DNA of 64,000 nt. It comes from Streptococcus peroris ATCC 700780 (GTDB taxonomy: Bacteria; Bacillota; Bacilli; Lactobacillales; Streptococcaceae). The notes under the pieces are model-generated. The model was not told where the DNA came from. It saw nothing but the letters and a program-made list of their open reading frames with translations, and did not search any database. The position numbers and the translations under genes were made by a program. The stretch spans positions 692,854 through 756,853 of the forward strand of contig NZ_GL732463.1 in assembly GCF_000187585.1 (NCBI RefSeq), written 5' to 3'. This document shows positions 18,139 to 28,674 of this stretch, piece by piece. Position 1 is the stretch's first letter. Each line of letters starts with the position of its first letter.

Positions 18139-21100
18139 ATGAATAAAACAAAGAAATACTTAGCTGGATCAGCAGTAGTTATTGCGCTTAGTGTTTGTGC
18201 TTATGTTTTAAATCAGCACCAAGAAGCAGAGAAGAAGGAAGATAATCGTGTATCTTATGTTGATGGGAAAAAGAATGAGTCTAAAAAGAACGAAAATTTG
18301 ACTCCTGATCAAGTTAGCAAAAAGGAAGGCATTGAGGCCGAACAAATTGTTGTGAAAATTACTGATCAGGGATATGTGACTTCTCACGGAGATCATTTCC
18401 ATTACTATAATGGTAAAGTTCCTTTCGATGCGATTTTTAGTGAAGAACTAGTCATGAAAGATCCAAGTTATCAATTGCGCGATGAACACATCATTAACGA
18501 AATTAAAGGTGGTTACATCATCAAAGTTGATGGAAAATATTATGTATACCTAAAAAATGCTAGCCAAGCTGAAAATATTCGTACCAAAGAACAAATTGAA
18601 AAACAAAAACAAGAGCATACATCTGACCAAAAAAATGATTCTAAGGAAGTTGTGGCAGCTAGAGCTCAAGGACGTTATACAACTGATGACGGTTATGTCT
18701 TTAACGCTTCTGATATCATCGAGGATACAGGAGATGCTTATATCGTTCCCCACGGAGGTCACTTCCATTATATTCCTAAGAGTGATCTGTCAGCGGGTGA
18801 ATTAGCTGCCGCAAAGGCTTATTTATCTGGCAATAGTTCAGCTCTCAGTCAACCCTTGTCACTGACACCGAATAATGGTGTTTCTGCAGCAGATGATGGT
18901 TATGTCTTTAACCCTAATGATATTGTCAGAGATACTGGCGATGCTTATATCGTACGACATGGGGACCACTATCACTATATCCCTAAATCATCTCTTAACA
19001 ATCATCAAGCACAATCTAACACTCCAAGCTTAGAAAGTCCTTCTAATTCTACACCAAATAATCCGTTACCACATGTTCACCATGAAGAAGAGGAACACGA
19101 TCATGGTTTTGATGCAAATAGAATTATAAGTGAAGATTCAGAAGGTTTTGTTATGAGCCATGGCGATCACAATCATTACTTCTTTAAAAAAGATTTATCA
19201 CCTGATCAAATTAAGGCCGCACAAGATCACTTGTACGGCAATAAACATTCAGAAACTATCCCAGATAATCATAGCAGTCATAAACCAGAAGAACACCATC
19301 ATGATAACCATGGAAACCATCATGAGGAAGAACACGATCATGGCTTTGCAGCAGATCGAGTGATAAGTGAAGATGAGCAAGGTTTTGTAGTTTCACATGG
19401 AGACCACAATCATTATTTTTACAAGAAAGATTTGACGGCCCAACAGATTAAAGAAGCTCAGGAACACTTGAAAGGTAAAACCGAAGTTAAACCTAATCCA
19501 TCAGATGATCACCATGATGAAGACGGGCATGATCACCACCATGGTGAAGACCACGATCACGGATTCGATGCTGACCGAGTGATAAGTGAAGATGAGCAAG
19601 GTTTCGTAGTTTCACATGGAGACCATGCCCATTATTTCTTTAAGAAAGATTTATCAGCAGAGCAGATTAAGGCTGCACAAGACCATCTTCATGGCCATCA
19701 GCAGACAGAACCTGTTAAACCTCTTGCCAAGACGGTTGAAAGTTTCTCTCGAGATGCCAGCGATGAAGAAAAAATAGCTTATATTTCTAAAACATATGGC
19801 GTTCCTCTTGAGGCTATCAGAATTTCAAATGGATTCTTTGTATTTGGTAATCCAGACCAAGCTTATGATCCAACTCACATTCACCCTTACGCTGTTCGTA
19901 AGGAACACGTTCGTATTCCGCTTCAAACTGGAGATGCAGAGCTTGATTTCCTAAACGAACTCTATACAACGGCTCTACGTGATGGTGTTTCTCCTTATAG
20001 CTTGCAGGTTGAAAATGGTAGCTTTGTTATCCCTCATGGTGATCACAACCACTACATCAAGGTTCAAACTAAAGGTTATGAAGTCGCTTTGAAAAACAAA
20101 ATTCCTGCATTACAGTCAACTTACCAACCTGGTGCCTTTGATGAAAAAGCAGTCCAGTATAAGATTGATCAACTTTTGGCAGAGAGTCGTGAAGTCTATA
20201 AAGATAAACCAATTTTACAAAGACAGATTGAACTTGCTTTGGGGCAATTTTCTGAGAATATGAAGAAGCTATCAACCAACTCTACTGCAGGTTATTTGGC
20301 AGCTTTGGATTTGTTTGATAAGCAGTATATTCACATTGACTCAAGTGTCAAACCAACAGAAATCAGTCCTTTAGACAAGAAATATCAAGCTTTAGTAGAT
20401 AAGATTAATACCTTAGACACAGATGCTTATGGACTTCCTAAGAAGGATTTATTGACTCAGCTTCAAGAAAATAAACTTGCCCAAGATGAAGCAGGTTTAG
20501 ATGCAGTTGAAGCTAAGTTACAAGCTTTGCAAGATTTTAATGACCGTACTGGAGTTACAACAGTCGAGTACATTAAGTATTTCTATCAACATTTATCTGA
20601 TAATCACTTAAATGACACTCTTAGAAATAAAGTTGCGAACTTAACTTGGACACTTTATCAATCACAATCCTTCCTTAAGGCGACTGACTTGAACAAACTC
20701 TTCCCGGAAATCTACCAAACAAAACTGGAAGTAGAAGAAGCACTGAAAAATGAGCCGGTTGCAAGCAAGGCTTCTGAAACAATCTTAGATACAGAAAAAG
20801 TGGATGGCCATAGTGCTAAAACTGCAGTCTATGAGTTCTTGAAAGGTTTGTATGATGATATTAAACCTGAGGAACAAAGTAATCATGTCTTAAAAGGGCA
20901 AGTAGAAGAGTTACTAACAAAAGCTGAAGAATTAGTGAATCAAGTCAATGAGGAAGGGGTTAAAGCTTCACTCTCTGACGAAGTGAAAAATCTGAAGGCT
21001 GCTTTGGAGAAAGAAGACGCAGACCTTGATGAATTAAATACACAGGTCCAAGATCTTTTGAAACGTATTTCACTAACAATCCAAAATGAACGTGATAATT

Positions 21101-21480
21101 CGAAACAAGACCCAGAGGTTTTAGTTCTTTACCAAAAACTCTATAACGGAGTCATTGCTCTCCATAGCTATTTGGAGATGAATAATGGTTCAGATGCTGA
21201 CTTTGAAAAAGTAGATGCTCTGTTTGATAAACTAGCAGCAGCAAGTAAGGATAAGCAGGCTCTTCTAGCAGTTGCCCAAGAAATAGTCTTGTTAAATCAA
21301 GAGCTTAGATCTAAAGTAACGCCAAGTCAAGAAACACCTGTTGAAGCAAAACAAGAAACACCAGGTCAAGCAAGTACTGATGAGCAAGTAGAAGCTAGCT
21401 CAGTACAGACAACAACAGAAAATACTTCTGAAACAACAACTGAACTGAATCCTGAATCAACAGAAAAAGTCGCAGAATAA
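18139..21480 (+). CDS. Pneumococcal histidine triad (Pht) surface protein
   Basis: 1113 residues. The N-terminal signal peptide ends near ALSVCAY. Seven HxxHxH triads are seen: HGDHFH about residue 83, HGGHFH about 205, HGDHYH about 274, HGDHNH about 340 and 420, HGDHAH about 493, and HGDHNH about 633. A helical region (700-1040) and a Thr/Glu/Ser-rich tail follow. Between triads 4 and 6 lie three units rich in His, Asp and Glu. Pht proteins bind zinc at the surface and pass it to AdcAII. The adcAII linkage resembles PhtD, but the length and repeats do not fit one named Pht exactly. Confidence 0.9.
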   Translation: MNKTKKYLAGSAVVIALSVCAYVLNQHQEAEKKEDNRVSYVDGKKNESKKNENLTPDQVSKKEGIEAEQIVVKITDQGYVTSHGDHFHYYNGKVPFDAIFSEELVMKDPSYQLRDEHIINEIKGGYIIKVDGKYYVYLKNASQAENIRTKEQIEKQKQEHTSDQKNDSKEVVAARAQGRYTTDDGYVFNASDIIEDTGDAYIVPHGGHFHYIPKSDLSAGELAAAKAYLSGNSSALSQPLSLTPNNGVSAADDGYVFNPNDIVRDTGDAYIVRHGDHYHYIPKSSLNNHQAQSNTPSLESPSNSTPNNPLPHVHHEEEEHDHGFDANRIISEDSEGFVMSHGDHNHYFFKKDLSPDQIKAAQDHLYGNKHSETIPDNHSSHKPEEHHHDNHGNHHEEEHDHGFAADRVISEDEQGFVVSHGDHNHYFYKKDLTAQQIKEAQEHLKGKTEVKPNPSDDHHDEDGHDHHHGEDHDHGFDADRVISEDEQGFVVSHGDHAHYFFKKDLSAEQIKAAQDHLHGHQQTEPVKPLAKTVESFSRDASDEEKIAYISKTYGVPLEAIRISNGFFVFGNPDQAYDPTHIHPYAVRKEHVRIPLQTGDAELDFLNELYTTALRDGVSPYSLQVENGSFVIPHGDHNHYIKVQTKGYEVALKNKIPALQSTYQPGAFDEKAVQYKIDQLLAESREVYKDKPILQRQIELALGQFSENMKKLSTNSTAGYLAALDLFDKQYIHIDSSVKPTEISPLDKKYQALVDKINTLDTDAYGLPKKDLLTQLQENKLAQDEAGLDAVEAKLQALQDFNDRTGVTTVEYIKYFYQHLSDNHLNDTLRNKVANLTWTLYQSQSFLKATDLNKLFPEIYQTKLEVEEALKNEPVASKASETILDTEKVDGHSAKTAVYEFLKGLYDDIKPEEQSNHVLKGQVEELLTKAEELVNQVNEEGVKASLSDEVKNLKAALEKEDADLDELNTQVQDLLKRISLTIQNERDNSKQDPEVLVLYQKLYNGVIALHSYLEMNNGSDADFEKVDALFDKLAAASKDKQALLAVAQEIVLLNQELRSKVTPSQETPVEAKQETPGQASTDEQVEASSVQTTTENTSETTTELNPESTEKVAE
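19070..19700 (+). repeat. Three in-frame His/Asp/Glu-rich repeat units within pht
   Basis: Each unit of about 70-75 codons reads EEHDHGFDA-R-ISED-GFV-SHGDH-HYFFKKDLS-QIK-AQ-HL-G. The second and third share nearly identical DNA (around 19357-19420 and 19577-19640), which points to recent duplication and possible copy-number change. Confidence 0.75.
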
Positions 21481-21519
21481 AAAAAGACGAGGTAGCTAAG
21501 CTACTTCGTCTTTTTTTTA
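21481..21519. terminator. Bidirectional terminator between pht and pepT
   Basis: AAAAAGACGAGGTAGC ... GCTACTTCGTCTTTTTT, about a 15-bp stem with a 3-nt loop and poly-A/poly-T flanks. It serves both convergent genes. Confidence 0.85.
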
Positions 21520-22740
21520 GTCTTTATAAGCTACAATTCCAATAATAGTATCAACTGCACGTTCCATGGTTTGTAGGCTAACGTATTCAAAACGGCCATG
21601 CATGTTTTCACCACCAGCGAAGATATTCGGAGTTGGAATTCCCATAAACGAAATCTTAGAACCATCTGTACCACCACGAATTGGTTCGATAATTGGTGTA
21701 ATATCAAGACTTTCCATAACCGCTTTGGCAATGGTTACTGGAGTCATATCCTTTTCGATGACTTCTTTCATGTTGTAGTACTGGTCAGTCAATGTTAAAG
21801 TGACACGATCACTACCAAGTTCTTGGTTCATCTTATCAGCGATAGCTTGCATAGCAGCTTTACGCGCTTCAAAGTTTTCTTTTTCGAAATCACGAATGAT
21901 ATAGCTAGCACGCGCTTCCTCAACACTACCAGATACATCCATGAGGTGGTAGAAACCTTGATAGCCCTCAGTCAATTCTGGGCGGTCACCAGCTGGGAGT
22001 TGATTGTGGAAGTCAATCGCTAATTGAAGGGCGTTAACCATTTGTCCTTTAGCTGTTCCTGGGTGAACATTACGACCTTGGAAGTGAAGCTCGGCACCTG
22101 CCGCAGAGAAGGTTTCGTATTGAAGTTCACCAAGAGGTCCACCGTCAACTGTATAAGTAAAGTCGACATCGAAATCTTCTGCATCAAATTTATTGGCGCC
22201 AACACCGATTTCTTCATCAGGTCCAAAGCCGACACGAATTTCGCAGTGTTTAAGCTCAGGATGAGCAGTTAAGTATTCAATAGCTGTCATAATCTCAGCG
22301 ATACCAGATTTGTCATCAGCACCGAGAAGGGTAGTTCCATCTGTAGTAATTAAAGTTTGGCCATGATATTTCTCTAAGCTCTTAAAATCCGCTGGATCTA
22401 GCTTGAAACCAGAATTACCTAGTTCGATAAGGCCACCGTCGTAGTTTTCAACTACTTGTGGATTGACACCTTCAGCATTAAAATCAGCCGTATCCATGTG
22501 GGAGATAAAACCAATCTTGCGAGTTAAACTTGGATCGTTAGCTGGAAGTGTACCGATAGCAAAACCGTTTGGCAAATAATAGACATTTTGCAAACCGACA
22601 CGTTTCATTTCTGGGATGAGGACATTAGTCGCAAAGTCTACCTGACTCTGAGTGCTTGGTGTAGTAGTAGAATTTTCGTCTGAACGTGTGTTAACCTTAA
22701 CATAAGTTAAAAAACGCTCTAGTAATGTTGGATATTTCAT
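21517..22740 (-). CDS. pepT: Peptidase T (tripeptide aminopeptidase)
   Basis: 407 residues, an M20 metallopeptidase that releases the N-terminal residue of tripeptides. Zinc ligands appear in [24 protein letters not shown] and [48 protein letters not shown] is the family's C-terminal signature. AAAGGAG precedes the ATG. It has its own divergent promoter and a shared terminator. Confidence 0.95.
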   Translation of the reverse strand: MKYPTLLERFLTYVKVNTRSDENSTTTPSTQSQVDFATNVLIPEMKRVGLQNVYYLPNGFAIGTLPANDPSLTRKIGFISHMDTADFNAEGVNPQVVENYDGGLIELGNSGFKLDPADFKSLEKYHGQTLITTDGTTLLGADDKSGIAEIMTAIEYLTAHPELKHCEIRVGFGPDEEIGVGANKFDAEDFDVDFTYTVDGGPLGELQYETFSAAGAELHFQGRNVHPGTAKGQMVNALQLAIDFHNQLPAGDRPELTEGYQGFYHLMDVSGSVEEARASYIIRDFEKENFEARKAAMQAIADKMNQELGSDRVTLTLTDQYYNMKEVIEKDMTPVTIAKAVMESLDITPIIEPIRGGTDGSKISFMGIPTPNIFAGGENMHGRFEYVSLQTMERAVDTIIGIVAYKD

Positions 22741-22770
22741 TATAACTCCTTTTTTTCCTTCTTTAAAACC

Positions 22771-22799
22771 ATTGTATCATAGAAAGAAGAGAAAAACAA
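22771..22799 (-). promoter_or_regulatory. Promoter of pepT
   Basis: On the minus strand TTGTTT (22799-22794), 17 bases, TACAAT (22776-22771). Confidence 0.7.
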
Positions 22800-22833
22800 A
22801 AGTCGGAAGGAAGATAAAATCCTTATGTTAGCG

Positions 22834-22862
22834 TTTACTTATGGCTTCTTTAGTGATACAAT
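22834..22862 (+). promoter_or_regulatory. Promoter of hemH
   Basis: TTTACT, 17 bases, TACAAT with TGA directly before the -10 (extended). Confidence 0.7.
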
Positions 22863-22894
22863 AAGAAAGATAAAAATATCACAAGGATGCAGAG

Positions 22895-23989
22895 ATGAAA
22901 AGAGCAATTTTAATGATGACATTTGGTTCACCAGAAGAGATTACCTTTGAAGGAGTAGCCGACTTTTTTACCAACATTCGTCGAGGAGTTCGACCTCAAG
23001 ACCACGAGATTCAAACCCTTTATGATAATTATGTTCGAATTGGAGGAACTCCACTTCAAAAAATTACTCGTGAAGAAGTTGCCTTGGTAGAAGCTAGGTT
23101 AGGAAATGAATATAGTGTCTATTTTGCCAATAAATTTTCAACCCCTTTTATTCCAGATGTAATTCGGCAAATGGAAGCAGATGGAATTGAAAAGTGTATT
23201 TGCTTGATTTTGGAGCCACACTATTCCTTTTACTCTGTCATGGGGTATGAAAAGTTTCTGGAAAGCAAACAAATTCAGTTTTTAGTTATTAAGGACTGGT
23301 ATAAAGAAGAAGCACTATTAAACTATTGGACAGCTGAAATTGATAAAATTTTAAAAGAAAAGGTGAAACAGGATAGCTTTAAAGTCATCTTTTCTGCCCA
23401 CAGTGTACCTATTTTTGCCTTGGATTTTGGTGATCCCTATATCGACCAGATTTTCGAAAATAGCAAGTTAATTGCTGAGAAATTAGGCTTGAAACCAGAG
23501 CAATATACGAACACTTGGCAGAGCGAAAGTGATATTGGTATTCCTTGGATTAAACCAGATGTATTGGAGTATCTTAGAGAACAGGAAGAACATCCAGAGC
23601 ATTATATTTTTGTGCCTATTAGTTTTATCAGTGAGCATATTGAAGTCTTGTTTGACAACGATGTGGAATGTCATGACTTGTGTCAGGAATTGGAGGTGAA
23701 CTATCATCGTCCACCAATGCCAAATACAGATTCTCGTTTGATTGATGCCTTGGTCAATATTATCCGAGCTAATGAACATAAAGAATTTAGAGAATTCCTC
23801 CCAGAAGAAGAAACCTTTGATGAATTAGTCCCTTCGGAGGAAACTAAGAATATTTTAGATGAATCACAAGACTTACAAATGCCAGAATTTGTTAAAAAAT
23901 TAATTGAGAAAAAAGGTCGTGAAAATGTCAAGATGCCTTATTTAATCAAAAAAATGCTTGAAAAAGCTGGCAAATTACCTAAAGACTAA
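22895..23989 (+). CDS. hemH: Ferrochelatase HemH
   Basis: 364 residues. It inserts iron into a porphyrin. The catalytic His is in FSAHSVP and the Glu in [22 protein letters not shown] precedes ATG. No other haem-synthesis gene is nearby, and streptococci generally lack the full pathway. It may therefore work on imported porphyrin or in the reverse sense; this is inference. The C-terminal 50 residues are charged and form an extension compared with short Gram-positive HemH. Confidence 0.88.
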   Translation: MKRAILMMTFGSPEEITFEGVADFFTNIRRGVRPQDHEIQTLYDNYVRIGGTPLQKITREEVALVEARLGNEYSVYFANKFSTPFIPDVIRQMEADGIEKCICLILEPHYSFYSVMGYEKFLESKQIQFLVIKDWYKEEALLNYWTAEIDKILKEKVKQDSFKVIFSAHSVPIFALDFGDPYIDQIFENSKLIAEKLGLKPEQYTNTWQSESDIGIPWIKPDVLEYLREQEEHPEHYIFVPISFISEHIEVLFDNDVECHDLCQELEVNYHRPPMPNTDSRLIDALVNIIRANEHKEFREFLPEEETFDELVPSEETKNILDESQDLQMPEFVKKLIEKKGRENVKMPYLIKKMLEKAGKLPKD

Positions 23990-24012
23990 GTGAAAATAGA
24001 AAAGAACTGGTA

Positions 24013-24117
24013 ATACTCTTCGAAAATCAAATTCAAACTGCGTCAACGTCGCCTTGGCGTACTCAAGTACAGCCTGCGGCTAGTTTCCTAGTTTGCTCTT
24101 TGATTTTCATTGAGTAT
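24013..24117. repeat. BOX element (boxA-boxC, no boxB)
   Basis: It begins ATACTCTTCGAAAATC, contains CGTCGCCTTGGCGTACTC and CCTGCGGCTAGTTTCCTAG, and ends TGATTTTCATTGAGTAT. These are the boxA and boxC halves of the pneumococcal BOX repeat. The ends form an inverted repeat (ATACTC/GAGTAT). BOX elements form stem-loop RNA and can affect neighbouring genes. Here it lies just after hemH. Confidence 0.88.
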
Positions 24118-24176
24118 AAGGTTTGTTTCAGATTTCTGCTAAGGCAGGATATAACTTAGAAGGTGAAAGAAAAGGC

Positions 24177-24342
24177 GGTGGGACAGAAATCGATAGACAA
24201 AGTCTTGATTTCGTAGTCTCAGCCCCGCGAGGATGATTAGGAGCTTTTTGGAGTCTAAAAGACGAACAAAAAGTTCAATCAGCTACCGCGTCAAATTATG
24301 ATTGATAATAAAAAGTGAGGTCGGGATCTTTTTGTCCCAACC
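24177..24342. repeat. MITE-like intergenic repeat with imperfect terminal inverted repeats
   Basis: Starts GGTGGGACAGAAATC and ends GATCTTTTTGTCCCAACC, imperfect inverted copies of each other. It has no coding capacity and fills the gap between hemH and mnmE after the BOX element. The family is not recognised with certainty. Confidence 0.45.
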
Positions 24343-24347
24343 TCTTT
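24317..24347 (+). terminator. Terminator hairpin inside the right end of the repeat
   Basis: GAGGTCGGGA / TCCCAACCTC (one mismatch) with a 7-nt loop, then TTTTTA. Confidence 0.7.
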
Positions 24348-24382
24348 TTAGGTGACTAGCATTTTTTGACCTAGTTTTTATG

Positions 24383-25756
24383 TTATTTACCTAAACAGAA
24401 TTGACTAAACAACTGGGTAATCAGCTCATCTGGCGCAGCATCACCAGTGATTTCTCCGAGGATTTCCCAAGTACGAGTCAAATCAACTTGAAGCAGATCA
24501 ACTGGCATACCCAGTTCAAGACCTTCGTTAACTGCCTGTAGACTTTCAACTGCCTTTTCAATTAATGAAATATGACGGGCGTTGGATAGATAAGTAGCAT
24601 CTTGTTCGACCAAGCCAGCATTTTCAAAGAAGAGGTTATTGATGCGTTCTTCAATCTTATCAATGTTTTGATTTTTAAGGACTGAAATACGGATGACATC
24701 ATCTGGAAGCTCAGCAGTTTCGATCGCTTCTGGCAGGTCAGTTTTGTTGAGAAGAATGATTCGATTAGTATCTTGACTAATTTCAAGAAGTTGTCGGTCT
24801 TGGGCAGTTAGAGGTTCGCTAGCGTTTAGGACTAGTAGTACCAAGTCAGCTTCCTTAAGGGCTTTTTTCGAGCGTTCAACACCGATTTGCTCAACAATAT
24901 CATCCGTCTCACGAATACCCGCTGTATCAATCAATTTAAGTGGAACACCGTTGATATTGACGTATTCTTCAATGACGTCACGGGTTGTACCTGCAATATC
25001 GGTTACGATGGCCTTGTCTTCGCGCAGGAGGCTGTTGAGTAGGCTTGATTTTCCAACGTTTGGACGACCGATGATAGCCGTTGAAATCCCTTCTCGGAGA
25101 ATCTTCCCACGACGTGCCGTTTTTAAGAGATTGGTCAAGAGTTGTTCAAATTCTAAAGTTTTTTCACGGACAACAGCAGTAGTAGCTTCCTCAACATCAT
25201 CATATTCAGGGTAGTCGATATTCACCTCAACTTGTGCCAGAGTATTGAGAATCTCCTGGCGCGTATTGTTAATGAGGTCTGATAGAGAGCCATCTAACTG
25301 TTTGACCGCGATATTCATGGCCTTATCAGTCTTAGCACGGATGATATCCATGACGGCTTCAGCCTGAGTCAAGTCTACACGACCATTGAGGAAGGCACGC
25401 TTGGTAAATTCACCAGGCTCTGCTAGGCGAGCCCCTTCACGGATTGCTAGTTGTAGGATTTCATTGGTTACGGCGATTCCACCATGAGTATTAATCTCGA
25501 TAATATCCTCACGAGTGAAGGTTTTTGGAGACTTCATTGCCCCAACCATGACTTCGTCCATAACCTTACCTGTCTGAGGGTCAATGATGTGGCCGTAGTT
25601 AAGAGTATGGCTAGCAACCTTACTCAAATCCTTACCTTTAAAAATTTTCTGAGCAATCGCAAAGCTATCGGTTCCGCTTAGGCGAACAATCCCAATGGCT
25701 CCTTCCCCAAGCGGTGTCGAGATTGCTGCGATAGTATCAAATTCACGAGTAATCAT
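24383..25756 (-). CDS. mnmE: tRNA modification GTPase MnmE
   Basis: 457 residues. With MnmG it installs the carboxymethylaminomethyl group at wobble U34. It has the N-terminal folate-binding domain ([33 protein letters not shown]) and a G domain ([34 protein letters not shown]). The C-terminal FCLGK carries the conserved Cys. AAAGGAA precedes ATG on the minus strand. It is divergent from nothing nearby and is probably monocistronic. Confidence 0.96.
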   Translation of the reverse strand: MITREFDTIAAISTPLGEGAIGIVRLSGTDSFAIAQKIFKGKDLSKVASHTLNYGHIIDPQTGKVMDEVMVGAMKSPKTFTREDIIEINTHGGIAVTNEILQLAIREGARLAEPGEFTKRAFLNGRVDLTQAEAVMDIIRAKTDKAMNIAVKQLDGSLSDLINNTRQEILNTLAQVEVNIDYPEYDDVEEATTAVVREKTLEFEQLLTNLLKTARRGKILREGISTAIIGRPNVGKSSLLNSLLREDKAIVTDIAGTTRDVIEEYVNINGVPLKLIDTAGIRETDDIVEQIGVERSKKALKEADLVLLVLNASEPLTAQDRQLLEISQDTNRIILLNKTDLPEAIETAELPDDVIRISVLKNQNIDKIEERINNLFFENAGLVEQDATYLSNARHISLIEKAVESLQAVNEGLELGMPVDLLQVDLTRTWEILGEITGDAAPDELITQLFSQFCLGK

Positions 25757-25844
25757 TTCATTTCCTTTTTACAATTTATATACAAATATCACTTAAAATT
25801 GTAACAAAATATGGCGTTTTATTCAACGAATGCCACTTATAAAG

Positions 25845-25872
25845 AAAAGCCTAAGCAGATTGCTTAAGCTTT
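25845..25872 (-). terminator. Terminator of the tautomerase gene
   Basis: Read on the minus strand, AAGCTTAAGCA / TGCTTAGGCTTTT forms an 11-bp stem (one G-T pair) with a T-rich tail, beginning at the stop codon. Confidence 0.65.
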
Positions 25873-26053
25873 ACTTAGTGCGCATTTCACCTTGTGGGAA
25901 ATAAGTTCCTTCAGGCATATCGTTAATAATAACGTGAACAGCTGACTGAGGAGCACCAGTGTTGCGAACAACAGCTTCTGTTACTTCCTTGGCTAGGGCT
26001 TTCTTTTGCTCTAGCGTTCGTCCTTCAAATAAATCGATGCGTACAAATGGCAT
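25871..26053 (-). CDS. 4-oxalocrotonate tautomerase family protein
   Basis: 60 residues, the standard length. Met is followed by the catalytic Pro (MPFVRIDLFEGR). The later GAPQSAVHVIINDMPEGTYFPQG matches the hexameric 4-OT family. The physiological substrate in streptococci is not known. AGGAGGTGG upstream gives a strong start, and TGATAAAAT (-10 at 26084-26089 on the minus strand) is its likely promoter. Confidence 0.9.
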   Translation of the reverse strand: MPFVRIDLFEGRTLEQKKALAKEVTEAVVRNTGAPQSAVHVIINDMPEGTYFPQGEMRTK

Positions 26054-26122
26054 AATGCCACCTCCTAAATATGTTATAGGACTATTTTATCACATTTTGG
26101 GATACAAAGGTTGAAAAAATTA

Positions 26123-26131
26123 TGGTAAAAT
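26123..26131 (+). promoter_or_regulatory. Extended -10 promoter of the tdk-prfA operon
   Basis: TGGTAAAAT, 36 bases before tdk. The -35 is weak (TACAAA at 26103-26108). Confidence 0.45.
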
Positions 26132-26167
26132 AGAATGTAATACAGTTTAGAGAGAAACAGAAGGAAA

Positions 26168-26755
26168 ATGGCACAATTATATTATAAGTATGGGACCATG
26201 AACTCGGGGAAAACCATTGAAATCTTGAAAGTGGCCCATAATTATGAAGAGCAAGGCAAGCGTGTGGTGATTATGACCTCGGCAATCGATACGAGAGATG
26301 GAGTAGGAGTAGTTTCCAGCCGGATCGGTATGAAACGGGAAGCTATTGCAATTGAAGACGATACAGATATCTTTGGTTTTATTCAGAACCAACCAATCAA
26401 ACCCTACTGCGTCTTAATCGATGAAGCTCAGTTTTTGAAACGCCACCATGTGTATGACTTGGCTAGAGTTGTGGATGAACTGGATGTGCCGGTGATGGCT
26501 TTTGGCCTGAAAAATGATTTCCGAAATGAACTCTTTGAAGGTTCTAAACACCTCCTCTTGTTAGCTGACAAGATCGAAGAAATCAAAACCATTTGCCAAT
26601 ACTGTTCCCGTAAGGCGACCATGGTTTTGCGCACCCAAGCGGGCAAACCTGTCTATGATGGAGAACAAATCCAGATCGGTGGACACGAGACCTATATCTC
26701 GGTTTGCCGCAAGCATTATTTTAATCCAGACATTAAGCAAGAAAAGAAATCTTAA
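26168..26755 (+). CDS. tdk: Thymidine kinase
   Basis: 195 residues of the type II family. It phosphorylates thymidine in the salvage pathway. P-loop [13 protein letters not shown], Walker [10 protein letters not shown], and the zinc site CQYCSRKA plus a C-terminal CRKHY. AAGGAAA lies just upstream of ATG. First gene of a run with tight spacing (tdk-prfA-prmC-sua5-GNAT), an order conserved in streptococci. Confidence 0.95.
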   Translation: MAQLYYKYGTMNSGKTIEILKVAHNYEEQGKRVVIMTSAIDTRDGVGVVSSRIGMKREAIAIEDDTDIFGFIQNQPIKPYCVLIDEAQFLKRHHVYDLARVVDELDVPVMAFGLKNDFRNELFEGSKHLLLLADKIEEIKTICQYCSRKATMVLRTQAGKPVYDGEQIQIGGHETYISVCRKHYFNPDIKQEKKS

Positions 26756-26764
26756 GGAGCAAAC

Positions 26765-27844
26765 ATGAATATCTATGATCAACTACAAACTGTAGAAGAC
26801 CGTTATGAAGAGTTAGGAGAGCTATTGAGTGACCCAGATGTGGTTTCTGATACTAAACGCTTCATGGAATTGTCCAAAGAAGAAGCTTCAACTCGTGACA
26901 CGGTAACGGCTTACCGAGAATACAAGCAAGTCCTTCAAAACATCGTCGATGCTGAAGAAATGATCAAGGAAGCAGGCGGCGATGCAGATTTGGAAGAAAT
27001 GGCCAAGCAAGAGTTAAAAGATGCCAAGTCTGAAAAAGAAGAGTACGAAGAAAAACTGAAGATCTTACTTCTTCCCAAAGATCCAAACGATGATAAGAAT
27101 ATTATCTTGGAAATCCGTGGCGCAGCAGGAGGAGACGAAGCACAGTTGTTTGCGGGTGACCTCTTGCAGATGTACCAAAAATATGCGGAAAGCCAAGGCT
27201 GGCGATTCGAAGTCATGGAAGCTTCCTACAATGGTGTTGGTGGAATAAAAGAAGTCGTAGCCATGGTTTCTGGTCAATCTGTTTATTCAAAACTTAAGTA
27301 CGAATCAGGTGCCCATCGGGTACAACGGGTTCCTGTGACAGAAAGTCAAGGTCGTGTCCATACATCTACAGCGACCGTTCTCGTCATGCCTGAAGTGGAA
27401 GAAGTCGAGTACGACATTGATCCAAAAGATCTTCGGATTGACATCTACCACGCATCTGGTGCGGGTGGACAAAACGTCAACAAGGTTGCGACAGCTGTTC
27501 GTATCGTCCACTTGCCTACCAACATCAAGGTAGAGATGCAGGAAGAACGGACCCAACAGAAGAACCGTGATAAGGCCATGAAAATTATTCGCGCGCGTGT
27601 GGCTGACCACTTTGCTCAGATTGCCCAAGACGAGCAAGATGCGGAGCGTAAGTCTACAATCGGTACGGGTGACCGTTCAGAGCGTATTCGTACCTATAAC
27701 TTCCCACAAAACCGTGTGACAGACCACAGGATTGGCTTGACTCTTCAAAAATTGGATACAATTTTAGCTGGTAAATTAGATGAAGTAGTGGACGCCTTGG
27801 TTCTTTATGACCAAACACAAAAATTAGAAGAATTAAACAAGTAA
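26765..27844 (+). CDS. prfA: Peptide chain release factor 1
   Basis: 359 residues. It recognises UAA and UAG stops and triggers peptide release. The peptidyl-hydrolase GGQ motif is in [13 protein letters not shown]. The stop-recognition PxT-type segment is in [23 protein letters not shown] lies directly upstream. It shares its last base with the start of prmC, which methylates the GGQ glutamine of this protein. Confidence 0.96.
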   Translation: MNIYDQLQTVEDRYEELGELLSDPDVVSDTKRFMELSKEEASTRDTVTAYREYKQVLQNIVDAEEMIKEAGGDADLEEMAKQELKDAKSEKEEYEEKLKILLLPKDPNDDKNIILEIRGAAGGDEAQLFAGDLLQMYQKYAESQGWRFEVMEASYNGVGGIKEVVAMVSGQSVYSKLKYESGAHRVQRVPVTESQGRVHTSTATVLVMPEVEEVEYDIDPKDLRIDIYHASGAGGQNVNKVATAVRIVHLPTNIKVEMQEERTQQKNRDKAMKIIRARVADHFAQIAQDEQDAERKSTIGTGDRSERIRTYNFPQNRVTDHRIGLTLQKLDTILAGKLDEVVDALVLYDQTQKLEELNK

Positions 27845-28674
27845 TGAAATTAGCTCAAATTTTTAAAGATTTTGAGGAACAATTAATGACACAAGGAGAG
27901 GAAGCTGAAAGCCTCTCTTTTGTCTATCGAATCCTCAAAAATCTCTCTTTTACAGACTTTATTTTTGCTATCCAGCAAGAAATCACTCCAGAGGAGAAAG
28001 AGTTTGTAGAAAGTATCTACAAACAACTGGTAGCACATGTACCTGCCCAGTACATCATCGGACATGCTGAATTCTATGGGATGGAGCTAAAGGTGGATGA
28101 GCGAGTCTTGATTCCACGCCCTGAAACAGAAGAGTTGGTTGAGCTCATCTTAACTGAAAATCCTAATCCCAATTTGTCAGTTTTGGATATTGGGACAGGA
28201 AGCGGGGCTATCGCCCTTGCTTTAGCGAAAAACCGCCCAGATTGGTGCGTTACAGCAAGCGATATTTCTCCAGATGCACTGAACTTAGCAAGCGAAAATG
28301 CTAAGTTGCAAGACCTAAAAATATCCTTTAAAAAATCTGATTGTTTTGAAGAAATTACTGAAAATTATGATATAATTGTATCCAATCCCCCCTATATCTC
28401 TCGGGCAGATGAGTCGGAGGTCGGCTTGAATGTCCTACATTCAGAGCCCCATTTAGCGCTCTTTGCCGAGGAAGATGGTCTTGCAATCTATCGCAAGATT
28501 GCTCAAGAAGCGAAGCATCATCTCCGTGAGGGAGGTGAAATTTACCTTGAAATTGGGTACAAACAAGGTCACAGTGTTCCAGCACTGTTTAGGAAATATC
28601 TTCCTGAAAAGCGTGTGAGGACACTCAAGGACCAGTTTGGTCAAGATAGGATGGTTGTCGTGGATGATGGATAG
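27844..28674 (+). CDS. prmC: Release factor glutamine methyltransferase PrmC
   Basis: 276 residues. It uses S-adenosylmethionine to methylate the GGQ glutamine of release factors. N-terminal helical domain, SAM motif LDIGTGSGAIALALA, and the catalytic NPPYIS. The start codon overlaps the prfA stop (TAATG), so translation is coupled. It overlaps the next gene by 8 bases. Confidence 0.94.
   Translation: MKLAQIFKDFEEQLMTQGEEAESLSFVYRILKNLSFTDFIFAIQQEITPEEKEFVESIYKQLVAHVPAQYIIGHAEFYGMELKVDERVLIPRPETEELVELILTENPNPNLSVLDIGTGSGAIALALAKNRPDWCVTASDISPDALNLASENAKLQDLKISFKKSDCFEEITENYDIIVSNPPYISRADESEVGLNVLHSEPHLALFAEEDGLAIYRKIAQEAKHHLREGGEIYLEIGYKQGHSVPALFRKYLPEKRVRTLKDQFGQDRMVVVDDG

Noticed and set aside
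27305..27637. 110-codon open frame on the minus strand within prfA
   Set aside because: Shadow of the conserved prfA coding sequence.
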